DNA from: Deltaproteobacteria bacterium
GTDB lineage: Bacteria; Myxococcota_A; UBA9160; UBA4427
Length of the DNA stretch: 64,000 bases
Direction of reading: 5' to 3'
Assembly: GCA_029261855.1 (NCBI GenBank)
Contig: JAJDAN010000039.1
Location: forward strand, 140,954-204,953
Shown here: positions 9,908 through 17,051 of the stretch, piece after piece
How the letters are laid out: each line of letters begins with the position of its first letter
Position numbering within the stretch: the stretch's first letter is position 1
The notes under the pieces: generated by a model
Database searches by the model: none
What the model saw: the letters and a program-made list of their open reading frames with translations, nothing else
Told to the model about the DNA's origin: nothing
Made by a program: the position numbers and the translations under genes

Positions 9908-10534
9908 CTACCCCAGGGCCGGCATGGCGCTCTTGAAGGAGGGTCGCGCCAGCATCTCGTCGAAGTAGCTGGCGAGCTTCGGCGCCTGGCTCGCGTCGAG
10001 GCCGATCCCCGTAAACACGAGCCCCATCAGCTGCGCGCAGAGCGCGGCATCCGCCACCGAGAAGCGCGACAGCAAGGTCCCTCCGTCGTCGGGCGCGAAG
10101 CCCTCGAGCTGGGCGAGCAGAGGGGGCAGCTCGTCGGCGAGGACCCGTTCGACCACCGCGTCATCGGTCTCCTGCTGGAAGACGTTCGGCTTGACCCACT
10201 TCTCGAAGAACAGCGGCCCCAGCACGTCCACCACCCGGGTGTCCGCGAGCTCTTCGAGGAACAGCGCGCGGGCGTACTCGGCCGGGTCCTCGGGGTAGAG
10301 CGACGGACCGGGCTGCGTGCGTTCGAGATACGCGATGATGACCGACGAGTCGGGCACGTGGACGTCGCCGTCCTGCAGGACCGGGATCTTCCCGAGCGGT
10401 GAGATCGCGAGCAGCTCGGGCGTCTTGGGGAACGGGGCCAGGTTCTCGAGCTGATACGGGATGCCCTTCTCTTCCAGGGCAACGATGACCTTGCGGACGA
10501 ACGGCGAGGGCTTGGCACCCTTCAGGATGATCAT
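9908..10534 (-). CDS. Glutathione S-transferase family protein
   Basis: 208 residues with an N-terminal thioredoxin-like domain (GAKPSPFVRKVIVALEEKGIPYQ, with SPF in the place of the catalytic Ser/Cys region; LGKIPVLQDGDVHVPDSSVIIAYLE is the glutathione-binding block containing the cis-Pro and the DSS gamma-glutamyl contact) and a C-terminal helical domain with FSVADAAL, the N-capping region. A GGAGGAG Shine-Dalgarno sequence precedes the ATG. It heads a three-gene unit with the DGPF protein and sigma factor, which suggests a detoxification or stress link. Substrate unknown. Confidence 0.85.
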   Translation of the reverse strand: MIILKGAKPSPFVRKVIVALEEKGIPYQLENLAPFPKTPELLAISPLGKIPVLQDGDVHVPDSSVIIAYLERTQPGPSLYPEDPAEYARALFLEELADTRVVDVLGPLFFEKWVKPNVFQQETDDAVVERVLADELPPLLAQLEGFAPDDGGTLLSRFSVADAALCAQLMGLVFTGIGLDASQAPKLASYFDEMLARPSFKSAMPALG

Positions 10535-10655
10535 GGTGTCTCCTCCGGTGTGGCGGCACGCGGCCGGCTTCAGCGGACCGACGAACGACCACCCCGGAAT
10601 ACGACACCGATGTCACGCGCTCCGCAACTCCCCAGGGGAAGCTCGCGAGCGGACT
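10535..10655. other. Short intergenic region between acyl-CoA dehydrogenase and GST
   Basis: About 120 bases with no convincing ORF. The GST Shine-Dalgarno sequence lies at its left end on the minus strand. I see no strong terminator or promoter, so read-through from the dehydrogenase run into the GST unit is possible. Confidence 0.4.
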
Positions 10656-11780
10656 TCAATCCAGGACGCTGGCCGCGATGCGCTCCTCGAGCTGGCTCGT
10701 GTCCCACCAGGAAAGCTGTAGCTGCTTGGCACGGCGGAAGTACAGCTGGGCGTCGTACTCGATGGTGAAGCCCACGCCGCCGAAGATCTGCAGGGAGACC
10801 GCCGTCACGTCGCGGTAGACCTGGCACATGAAGAGCTTCGACATGGGCGCGAGCCGCGACGTGTCCTTGCCTTCCGAGTGGGCCCAGGCCGCCTCGTAGA
10901 CGAGCGTCGTGCCGCCCTCGACGTTGGTGGCCGCGTCGGCCAGGTAGTGGGCAATGGCCTGGAAGGCGCCCAGGGGCTTGTCGAACTGCTCGCGCTCCTT
11001 CGCGTACGCGACGGTCAGCTCGAGCGCGCGCTGTGCGCCCCCCGCTGCCTGTGCGGCCGCCAGGATCACGGCGTCCTGCATGACCTTGTCCCAGTTCGCC
11101 CAACCGGCGCCCGCGGCACCGATGCGATCCGCAGCCGACACCCGCACACCGTCGAGTTCGACCGCGTACTGGGTGTCCGACGCCAGGTTGAGCTGCTGGG
11201 TGAGCTTCACGCCGGGCGCGTTCGGGTCGACCAGGAAGAGATCGATGGCCGCGAGGGCGTCGCCTGTTCGAGCCACCACGACGAGACGGGTTGCGGCGCT
11301 CGCGAAGAGCACATGCCACTTGGTCCCCGTGATCACGAAGCCGTCCCCGTCTGCCTCGGCGCGAACCTGTACGCCCTTGGGTCCATAGCTGTTGCGGGGC
11401 TCGAGCCAGGCCGGAGACAGGATGGCTTCGCCACTGGCGATCTTCGGCAGCCATTCGCGCTTCTGGTCCTCGCTCCCGGCCGCAGCGATGGCGCCGGCGG
11501 ACAGAACGCAGCTCACGAAGTGCGGAGACGGCGCCAGGGCCCGTCCGATTTCTTCGTAGACGATCGCGGCCTCGATCATGCCCTGTTCCGAGCCGCCGTA
11601 CGCCTCGGGGATCGTCAGCCCCAGCAGGTCGAGCTCGGCCAGCTGCTTCCACAGCTCGTCGGGAAAACCCTTGGGGTCGTCTTCGAGCTCGCGCACGGTC
11701 TCGATCGACGCATATTCGCTGAACACGCCGCGAACCATGTCCCGCAGCATCAGCTGCTCTTCACTGAAATCCAGATCCAT
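10656..11780 (-). CDS. Acyl-CoA dehydrogenase family protein (possible non-catalytic subunit type)
   Basis: 374 residues. MDLDFSEEQLMLRDMVRGVFSEY, LGLTIPEAYGGSEQG, AILSPAWLEP and ITGTKWHVLFASAATRLVVVAR correspond to the N-terminal and FAD-contacting parts of acyl-CoA dehydrogenases. The usual catalytic Glu positions are not obvious: the helix-G block reads KVMQDAVILAAAQAAGG and the C-terminal block reads GGVGFTIEYDAQLYFRR, without YEGT/GGTSEIQ. Some actinobacterial enzymes are heterotetramers in which one subunit lacks the base, so this may pair with the dehydrogenase at 14104-15288. It shares a run with MaoC and racemase genes. Confidence 0.82.
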   Translation of the reverse strand: MDLDFSEEQLMLRDMVRGVFSEYASIETVRELEDDPKGFPDELWKQLAELDLLGLTIPEAYGGSEQGMIEAAIVYEEIGRALAPSPHFVSCVLSAGAIAAAGSEDQKREWLPKIASGEAILSPAWLEPRNSYGPKGVQVRAEADGDGFVITGTKWHVLFASAATRLVVVARTGDALAAIDLFLVDPNAPGVKLTQQLNLASDTQYAVELDGVRVSAADRIGAAGAGWANWDKVMQDAVILAAAQAAGGAQRALELTVAYAKEREQFDKPLGAFQAIAHYLADAATNVEGGTTLVYEAAWAHSEGKDTSRLAPMSKLFMCQVYRDVTAVSLQIFGGVGFTIEYDAQLYFRRAKQLQLSWWDTSQLEERIAASVLD

Positions 11781-11832
11781 CGTTCAATCCTTCCGATTCT
11801 CTCGAGGTACGAGGCCAGGAGCCTTCAGCACA

Positions 11833-11855
11833 GCAAGTCGGCACCGCCGACTTGC
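11833..11855 (-). terminator. Perfect hairpin between MaoC and acyl-CoA dehydrogenase genes
   Basis: GCAAGTCGG at 11833-11841 pairs perfectly with CCGACTTGC at 11847-11855 around a 5-base loop. There is no T-run after it on the minus strand, so it may be a processing or attenuation structure rather than a full terminator. Confidence 0.45.
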
Positions 11856-11863
11856 GGAAACAG

Positions 11864-12334
11864 TCAGGGCTTCCAGTCGTTGCCGGTTCGGCTCCAGGGG
11901 TTGTCGTCACCGTCCTTGGGCAGGGCCATGCGGGCCGTGCAGCCCGTCACCACCTTGTCGCCGACGGTCAGCTCCATCTCCAGATCGACCCAACCTGCCT
12001 CGGCGTCCACACCGGCCACGCTGCCGTGGAAGACCATGGTGTCGTCCGGAAAGACGGAGTCCTTCATGCGGAACTTGATTCGACCCAGACGGCCCTTGGG
12101 GCCCGTCCAGTCCGTCACGTAGCGCTCGAACCAGGCGGCCTGGTTGGGGGTGTTCAAGAAGATGTTCCGGGTGCCGTTCCGGTTGACCGCGAAGTCGTAG
12201 TCGTGGTGCATCGGTCGCCAATCGCGCGTCGCCAGGGCGCCGAGCACGATCGTGGTGGCGGTGACGTCCACCGACAGCTCGGGCAGCGCATCGCCTTCCT
12301 TGACGTCCTGGATCGTGAGATTCGCTTCGCTCAT
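11864..12334 (-). CDS. MaoC-like hot-dog hydratase, catalytic-type subunit
   Basis: 156 residues. The hydratase signature is visible as RDWRPMHHDYDFA, giving the Asp-x4-His pair used for water addition across the 2-enoyl-CoA double bond. The ATG start (12334) overlaps the stop of the upstream MaoC gene by ATGA, so the two products are made together. The size and pairing match heterodimeric hydratases such as ChsH1-ChsH2 from sterol side-chain degradation. Substrate specificity is inferred only from this arrangement. Confidence 0.82.
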   Translation of the reverse strand: MSEANLTIQDVKEGDALPELSVDVTATTIVLGALATRDWRPMHHDYDFAVNRNGTRNIFLNTPNQAAWFERYVTDWTGPKGRLGRIKFRMKDSVFPDDTMVFHGSVAGVDAEAGWVDLEMELTVGDKVVTGCTARMALPKDGDDNPWSRTGNDWKP

Positions 12335-12861
12335 GACGCAGTCCTCTTGTAGCCGTAGCCGGTGTACCACTCGGTGCCGACGAGCTCGCCGTTCTGGTTC
12401 GTGTAGCGGACCTCGATCTCCCAGAAGCGTCCAGTTCCGAGCTTCGTCTCCTTCAGAGCGGACACCGAGTGCAACACCTGGCAGGTCGTCAGCACGTCGC
12501 CCGGTCGCACGGGGACGCCGAAGACGATGGTGTTGTCGGTCATCACGGCCTCGGGTAGCCCGAGGCGGTCCTTCAGGTCGAAGTGGACCTGCAGGGGAAG
12601 CGACTGCTCGGTCTGGTTCGGCACCCAGTGATGCGGACGGAACCAGGCGGACAACATGCTCGGCGGCGCGATCGGGCCGCCCGTCAGCTCGCCGGCCACC
12701 TGCTCGTCCCAGAACAGCGGGTTGCCGTTCTCCACCGAGGCACAGGACGTGTACACGTACCCCATCTCGATCGGAAAGGTCGTCGTCTCGACGTAGCGTT
12801 CCTTGCCGAGCCAGCCTTCCACCTCGGCCGACAGGTCTTCGGCGTTCTTTGCAGCGCCCAT
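12331..12861 (-). CDS. MaoC N-terminal-type hot-dog protein, partner subunit of the hydratase
   Basis: 176 residues resembling the N-terminal MaoC dehydratase domain: YVYTSCASVENGNPLFWDEQ, GPIAPPSMLSAWFRPHHW, VFGVPVRPGDVLTTCQVL and TGRFWEIEVRYTNQNGELVG. The Asp/His hydratase motif is absent, as expected for the structural half of a two-subunit enzyme in which substrate is bound between the partners. Start ATG at 12861 is preceded by a GAGGGAGGA ribosome-binding sequence. Overlap with the catalytic subunit indicates fixed stoichiometry. Confidence 0.82.
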   Translation of the reverse strand: MGAAKNAEDLSAEVEGWLGKERYVETTTFPIEMGYVYTSCASVENGNPLFWDEQVAGELTGGPIAPPSMLSAWFRPHHWVPNQTEQSLPLQVHFDLKDRLGLPEAVMTDNTIVFGVPVRPGDVLTTCQVLHSVSALKETKLGTGRFWEIEVRYTNQNGELVGTEWYTGYGYKRTAS

Positions 12862-12893
12862 GTGTCGTCCTCCCTCCTCGCTCTGTGTGCCCG

Positions 12894-14048
12894 CTACTCG
12901 ACGCAGCCTGTCGCGCGCAGCTTCTCGATCTCTGCCGGGGCCAGGCCGGCCCCCTGCAGCAGCTCGTCGGTATCGGTCTCGTCCGCCGGTCTCACGCGGT
13001 GCGGCGGCGTGTCGCGTCGGCCGCCCGCCAGCACCGCCGCGGTCTGCTCGAAGCGACCTTCGTCTGGGTGCTCGGCGTCGACAAAGGCGCCGCGGGCGCG
13101 GAAGTGCGGGTCCCGGGTGACTTCGGGCAGGCTTCGCACGGGCGCCACGCAGGTGTCCTCCGCAGCCAGCGCGTCGACCCATTCCTGTTGGGTCTTCTTC
13201 GCAAAGCACTCGGCAAAGGCCTTGCGGATCTCGTCCTGAGCCGCGTCGTCGTGCTGCTTCGACGCGTAGTCCTCGAGCCCGAGCAAACGACAGAGGTTCG
13301 CGAAGAAGTGCGGCTCGATCGCGCCGACGGAGATCCACTTGCCGTCGCTGCACGCGTAGACGTCGTAGCAGGCGTAGCGTCCGGTCAGGAGAGCCTGGCG
13401 CGGCCCCGCCACTTCGCCCGTCGCCAGGTACTGGTCGAGAGACAGCGACATCAGCGACAACACGCCCTCGGCCGCCGAGACATCGAGGTAGGCCCCTTCT
13501 CCGGTCGCGCTGCGACGCACGAGCGCGGCGAGGATCGAGATCACCGCGTGCATGCCTCCCCCGGCGCTGTCGGCCACGGTCGCGCCGGGAATCGGCGGCC
13601 CGCCGTCGGCGCGGGGCTCACTGCACGCAAGGAAGCCCGCCATGGCGAGATAGTTGATGTCGTGGCCAGCCCACTGGGCGGCGGGGCCGTCCTGGCCGTA
13701 GCCGCTGGTCGAGCAGTAGACGAGACCCGGGTTGCGCTTGGAGACGCTGTCGTAGCCGACACCCAGTCGCGCAGCGACGCCGGGGCGATAGCTCTCGATC
13801 AACACGTCGGCCTGCTCGACCAGTCGCAGCAGCACCTCGACGCCGGCTTCCGACTTGAGATCGATCCGCATGCGCGCCCAACCGCGACCCGCACCGTAGG
13901 TGTGGTAGACGGGCTGGATCTGCTTGGCACCCTTGCGCGAGGTCGGGGCGATCTTGACCACGCGTGCTCCGAAGTCTGCCAGCATGCGCGAGGCTCGCGC
14001 GGCCGGCCCGACGCTCGCCAGGTCGAGGACCGTGACGCCGTCGAGCAT
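12894..14048 (-). CDS. Alpha-methylacyl-CoA racemase (CaiB/BaiF family)
   Basis: 384 residues. Opens MLDGVTVLDLASVGPAARASR like other family III enzymes, but carries the racemase hallmark GHDINY with His129 and a later Asp160 in VADSAGGGM; in characterised racemases the equivalent His and Asp take up and return the alpha-proton. It would interconvert 2R- and 2S-methylacyl-CoA so that the neighbouring acyl-CoA dehydrogenases can oxidise branched chains. It lies between the dehydrogenase (55-base gap) and the MaoC pair (32-base gap) on the same strand. The ATG at 14048 is chosen because upstream extension reads into non-homologous sequence. Confidence 0.88.
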   Translation of the reverse strand: MLDGVTVLDLASVGPAARASRMLADFGARVVKIAPTSRKGAKQIQPVYHTYGAGRGWARMRIDLKSEAGVEVLLRLVEQADVLIESYRPGVAARLGVGYDSVSKRNPGLVYCSTSGYGQDGPAAQWAGHDINYLAMAGFLACSEPRADGGPPIPGATVADSAGGGMHAVISILAALVRRSATGEGAYLDVSAAEGVLSLMSLSLDQYLATGEVAGPRQALLTGRYACYDVYACSDGKWISVGAIEPHFFANLCRLLGLEDYASKQHDDAAQDEIRKAFAECFAKKTQQEWVDALAAEDTCVAPVRSLPEVTRDPHFRARGAFVDAEHPDEGRFEQTAAVLAGGRRDTPPHRVRPADETDTDELLQGAGLAPAEIEKLRATGCVE

Positions 14049-14103
14049 GGCCCTACCGGTCCCAGCGAACGGAGAAGACGAGGAAGCCACCACCGAACCT
14101 GTC

Positions 14104-15288
14104 CTAGAAGTTCTTCGGCAGGCCCAGGTGCCGCCGGGCCAGGATGTTCTTCTGGATCTCGGAAGCGCCGCCACCGATGGTGTCGATCACGGTGTAGCGA
14201 TACGTCGATTCCGCGCGTCCCTGCATCGGCGCTTCCTCGGTCTTGACCCGAAGCTGCGCTCCAATACCCCCGATGTCCATCGACGCGTTGGCGAGCTTCT
14301 TCGACAGCGTCGTCGCGAACAGCTTGTACATCGAAGCCTCCGCGGTGGGCGGCTTGTCGCCGACTCCGGCCTTCGAGACGAAGCGCAGTCCCAGCACCCG
14401 GGCGACCTCTCCCTCGGTGACCAGATGGGCGACCTTCGCGCGCACCAGCGGATCGTCCTTGAGCGGCTCGCCGTCCTTGGTCTCGGTCTTCACGTGGTCG
14501 ATCAGCACTTCCAGTCGCTGCTGGATGGGCGCGTACGTGAACATCGTGAAGCGTTCGAGGTCGAGGGCCTCGGAGATGTACTGGAAGCCCGAGTTGACCT
14601 CGCCCACCACGTGGTCGTCGGGGACGAAGACGTCCTCGAAGAAGACCGAGTTGGTGATCTCGTCGCCGATCGTCGGGATGCCCTGGATCTCGAGACCCGG
14701 GTGGTCCATGGGAACCAGGAAGAGCGTGATGCCCCGGTGCTTGTTCTCCATGTCGGTGCGGGCGCCGACCCAGTACCAGTCCGCGAAGTGCGCCGACGTG
14801 GTCCAGATCTTCGCGCCGTTCAGCACCCAGCCGCCGCGTTCGTCGTCGTGCACCGCCTTGAGCTGCATGTTCGCCGCGTCCGAGCCCGCCTGGGGCTCGC
14901 TGTAGCCGACGGCGAACTCGACCTCCGCGTTCAGGATCTTCGGCAGGAATTCCTTCTTGAGCTTGTCGTTGCCGTGGCGGATCAGCGTCTTGCCGATGAT
15001 GCCGACGCCCTTGCCGATCTGCGGCCCCCCGCGATACGCGAGTTGCTCGTTCAGCAGGTACTCGTAGACGCCTTCGCTGTCCTGCCCGCCGAGTTCCTTG
15101 GGCCAGGTCATGCCGAGCCAGCCCTTGTCGGACAGCTTCTTCATGAAGGCCCGGCGCGGAGGCGTGTCCACGATCTGCGCCATGTTCTCGCGCGTGACGT
15201 CGAAGACTTCCGGGTCGTCGTTGGCGTCGAGGAAGGCGGAGACCTCCTCGAGGAAGTGCTGCTGCTCGGGATCGAACTCGAAGTTCAT
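14104..15288 (-). CDS. Acyl-CoA dehydrogenase
   Basis: 394 residues. Opens MNFEFDPEQQHFLEEVSAFL; has GWLGMTWPKELGGQ, the FAD-binding YSEPQAGSDAANMQLKA and the C-terminal GGGASEIQKNILARRHLGLPKNF. The Glu of the medium-chain YEG motif is Gly here, while the helix-G block ALDLERF supplies a Glu at the position used as base in isovaleryl- and long-chain dehydrogenases. A close paralogue lies at 20476-21657. It heads the minus-strand run with racemase, MaoC pair and second dehydrogenase, behind a palindrome-controlled promoter (15376-15403). Confidence 0.9.
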   Translation of the reverse strand: MNFEFDPEQQHFLEEVSAFLDANDDPEVFDVTRENMAQIVDTPPRRAFMKKLSDKGWLGMTWPKELGGQDSEGVYEYLLNEQLAYRGGPQIGKGVGIIGKTLIRHGNDKLKKEFLPKILNAEVEFAVGYSEPQAGSDAANMQLKAVHDDERGGWVLNGAKIWTTSAHFADWYWVGARTDMENKHRGITLFLVPMDHPGLEIQGIPTIGDEITNSVFFEDVFVPDDHVVGEVNSGFQYISEALDLERFTMFTYAPIQQRLEVLIDHVKTETKDGEPLKDDPLVRAKVAHLVTEGEVARVLGLRFVSKAGVGDKPPTAEASMYKLFATTLSKKLANASMDIGGIGAQLRVKTEEAPMQGRAESTYRYTVIDTIGGGASEIQKNILARRHLGLPKNF

Positions 15289-15375
15289 GGGGCGCCTCGT
15301 TGGCTCGAACTCGCGTCGCGTGACGTGTGAGCCGGTACGGATGTGGCGTGCGCGCGCGAGCCGCGCAACTCGGGA

Positions 15376-15403
15376 ATCATATACGATACGTTGCGTATCG
15401 CAA
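15376..15403 (-). promoter_or_regulatory. Sigma-70-type promoter for the dehydrogenase/racemase/MaoC run
   Basis: On the minus strand TTGCGA (15403-15398) and TATGAT (15381-15376) are separated by 16 bases. This is the most AT-rich spot nearby and would give a leader of about 80 bases before the ATG at 15288. The palindrome at 15384-15400 fills the spacer. Confidence 0.55.
15384..15400. promoter_or_regulatory. TetR-like operator palindrome overlapping the promoter
   Basis: CGATACG (15384-15390), central TTG, CGTATCG (15394-15400): perfect 7-base arms. The location between -35 and -10 is typical for repression, and the form resembles operators of TetR-type acyl-CoA-responsive repressors. No regulator gene is adjacent, so the regulator is unknown. 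Confidence 0.6.
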
Positions 15404-15440
15404 AGGCGCGAAGCGCGCCCGCGGGGCCAGGAGTGGCCTG

Positions 15441-16136
15441 CTAGCGGTCGAGATCCCCGACCAAGCCCAGGGCGGAAGGATCCATCACTTCGCGCGACAG
15501 GGTCGAGATCGTGAGCCCAGCACTTCCCGAACGCGGGGGCACGGGCGGCGGCGGCAAGTGTTGGAGGAGCTGGAAGTTCCAGGAGAGCCCGACCGTGCCC
15601 GATCCGACGGGGAGATTCGCTCGTTCGCTGATCTGCCCGCGTCCCCGGAAGCGGACGCTGCCCTTGGCATCGATCTCACCGAAGTCGCCGGACGCGACGC
15701 ACTGGATCTTGTACTGGGACCGCACCTTGACCTCGCTGCCCCGCGCGCGGCCCTTCAGCTTGGCCTTGGTGACCTCGCACTCGACCGCATCGGGGTCGAG
15801 CCCGTCCCGCCGGAGGCTGTCGCCGTACGACGCTTCCCAGGACCGGGCGTAGCGCTCCAGCATGACCGGATCGACGCGGAACCGCAGCTTGTTGCCCTTC
15901 TGCACGTAGCGGCCAGACACGCCGGCGGCCGAGAAGGTGTCGGACCCGAAACGCAGGTCCATGTAGTCGAGGCGGCGCGACCTGCCCCCGAAGCTGGCCT
16001 TCTCGCGCGTCAATCCCGAGACCCGCACCACGGCGCCGGCCACGGAGTCTTCCCGCGAGCCGGCCGAAACACTGGGAGCGGGCAGGACGACGACCGCGGC
16101 GAGAGCGATCCCGATGGCGTGGGTCCGGAGGCGCAC
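15441..16136 (-). CDS. Secreted protein of unknown function
   Basis: 231 residues. A clear signal peptide (MRLRTHAIGIALAAVVVLPAP-SVSAG) is followed by a basic, polar domain with GLTREKASFGGRSRRLDYMDLRFGSDTF and repeated beta-like strands (KVRSQYKIQCVASGDF, KGSVRFRGRGQI), two Cys residues and a Pro-rich stretch HLPPPPVPP near the end. I do not recognise the family. The start is GTG at 16136, six bases after a TAGAAT box on the minus strand, so the mRNA may be leaderless. It is divergent from the hydroxylase gene with 79 bases between starts. Confidence 0.65.
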   Translation of the reverse strand: MRLRTHAIGIALAAVVVLPAPSVSAGSREDSVAGAVVRVSGLTREKASFGGRSRRLDYMDLRFGSDTFSAAGVSGRYVQKGNKLRFRVDPVMLERYARSWEASYGDSLRRDGLDPDAVECEVTKAKLKGRARGSEVKVRSQYKIQCVASGDFGEIDAKGSVRFRGRGQISERANLPVGSGTVGLSWNFQLLQHLPPPPVPPRSGSAGLTISTLSREVMDPSALGLVGDLDR

Positions 16137-16142
16137 CCCCGC

Positions 16143-16148
16143 ATTCTA
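16143..16148 (-). promoter_or_regulatory. -10-like box 6 bases before a GTG start (minus strand)
   Basis: TAGAAT on the minus strand, followed by GCGGGG and the GTG at 16136. It forms a divergent pair with TACCGT at 16201. Both would generate leaderless transcripts. Confidence 0.45.
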
Positions 16149-16200
16149 GACGAATCCGCCCCCGAGAAGGCCCGCTATCGGCCCCTCCGGGCCGGATTGC

Positions 16201-16206
16201 TACCGT
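16201..16206 (+). promoter_or_regulatory. -10-like box 9 bases before the hydroxylase start
   Basis: TACCGT, then 9 bases, then ATG at 16216. No Shine-Dalgarno sequence is evident between the box and the start codon. Confidence 0.35.
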
Positions 16207-16215
16207 CCCGGGATC

Positions 16216-16788
16216 ATGCCCGACGAGATCCTGACCGCGTCCAACTGGTGGCTGTTGGCCACAGTCGCCCTGGGCTGGCTGTCCTGGAGCTTCGTCGAGT
16301 ACCTCATCCACGGGATCCTCGCGCACCGCTTCAAGACGCCCGTATCGCCCCTCCACTGGGGGCACCACCGGACCCCCGCCGCCGTCTTCACGTCGCCGAT
16401 CGCCTGGGTGCCGACCGGTCTCGTGATCTTCGGGGCGACGGCAGGGATGTTCGGGATCCCGCTGGCGATCGCGTTCATCGCGGGGCTGCTCGCCGGCTTC
16501 TTCCGCTACGAGTACGTCCACTGGCGCATCCACTTCCGGGAACCGCGGAGCCGTCGCCAGGCGAGGCTCCGCAGCCACCACCTGGCTCACCACTTCGTGA
16601 ACCCCCGCGCCTACCACGGGGTGACCACCCGCTTCTGGGACCACGTCTTCCGGTCGTTGCCCGACGGCTGGGAGAAGGACTACGCGCGAGCCGCCGGGCG
16701 CCCACCCATCGACGGCCCGAGCAACCTGCGCGCAAGCCTGAGCCCGCGCGCGACCTGGGCAGTCGTCTCGAACGCGATGCGCCGCTAG
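16216..16788 (+). CDS. Fatty acid hydroxylase / sterol desaturase superfamily membrane protein
   Basis: 190 residues with four hydrophobic segments and the His-box pattern of the di-iron hydroxylase superfamily: EYLIHGILAHR, HWGHH, EYVHWRIHF and RSHHLAHHF. The compact length resembles Scs7/FAH-type 2-hydroxylases without the cytochrome b5 domain. It would hydroxylate a lipid acyl chain at the membrane face using O2 and an external electron donor, none of which is encoded next to it. The substrate is unknown. Confidence 0.82.
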   Translation: MPDEILTASNWWLLATVALGWLSWSFVEYLIHGILAHRFKTPVSPLHWGHHRTPAAVFTSPIAWVPTGLVIFGATAGMFGIPLAIAFIAGLLAGFFRYEYVHWRIHFREPRSRRQARLRSHHLAHHFVNPRAYHGVTTRFWDHVFRSLPDGWEKDYARAAGRPPIDGPSNLRASLSPRATWAVVSNAMRR

Positions 16789-16923
16789 GCGGACCGACCC
16801 AGGCGGCTCGCCTACCCCCGAATTCTGTCGCGTCCCGCCCCGGCGATCGGGTCCTGCGAACCCGAAGCGCGCGCTCGTTCGCACTGCGGACGAGCCAGAC
16901 GCACCGGCAGCCGATGGGCCACC

Positions 16924-16939
16924 TGGCACGATGCATGCA
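16924..16939 (+). promoter_or_regulatory. Sigma-54 (-24/-12) promoter
   Basis: TGGCACG, four bases, then ATGCA: the GG of the -24 and the GC of the -12 element have exact spacing, with a single mismatch to the TTGCA half. Transcription would begin near 16951, leaving a leader of about 100 bases before the lipoprotein gene. PrsK/PrsR-type sigma-54 control is known for PEP-CTERM loci; one PEP-CTERM gene follows downstream. Confidence 0.6.
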
Positions 16940-17009
16940 CTCCTGATTCACGAGGGGTGAGGAACCGTGGCGCCGGGTGTCCGGTGCTGGGGAACTCCTG
17001 CCCGTACGG

Positions 17010-17032
17010 CCGGTCGCGCAACCAGCGACCGG
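17010..17032 (+). promoter_or_regulatory. Leader hairpin before the OmpA-type gene
   Basis: CCGGTCGC pairs perfectly with GCGACCGG across a 7-base loop, ending about 10 bases before the Shine-Dalgarno sequence. It could protect the mRNA 5' end or modulate translation. Confidence 0.45.
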
Positions 17033-17051
17033 AAGAGAACAGGAGATCTCA

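Larger units (their letters stand above)
16789..17051 (+). other. Intergenic and leader region upstream of the OmpA-type lipoprotein
   Basis: 263 bases without a credible gene. It holds a weak 5-base hairpin after the hydroxylase stop (16801-16813), a sigma-54 type promoter (16924-16939), a leader hairpin (17010-17032) and an AGGAGA ribosome-binding sequence just before 17052. Confidence 0.6.

Noticed and set aside
10535..10655. Small gene between GST and acyl-CoA dehydrogenase
   Set aside because: No frame has a start, ribosome site and protein-like composition together.
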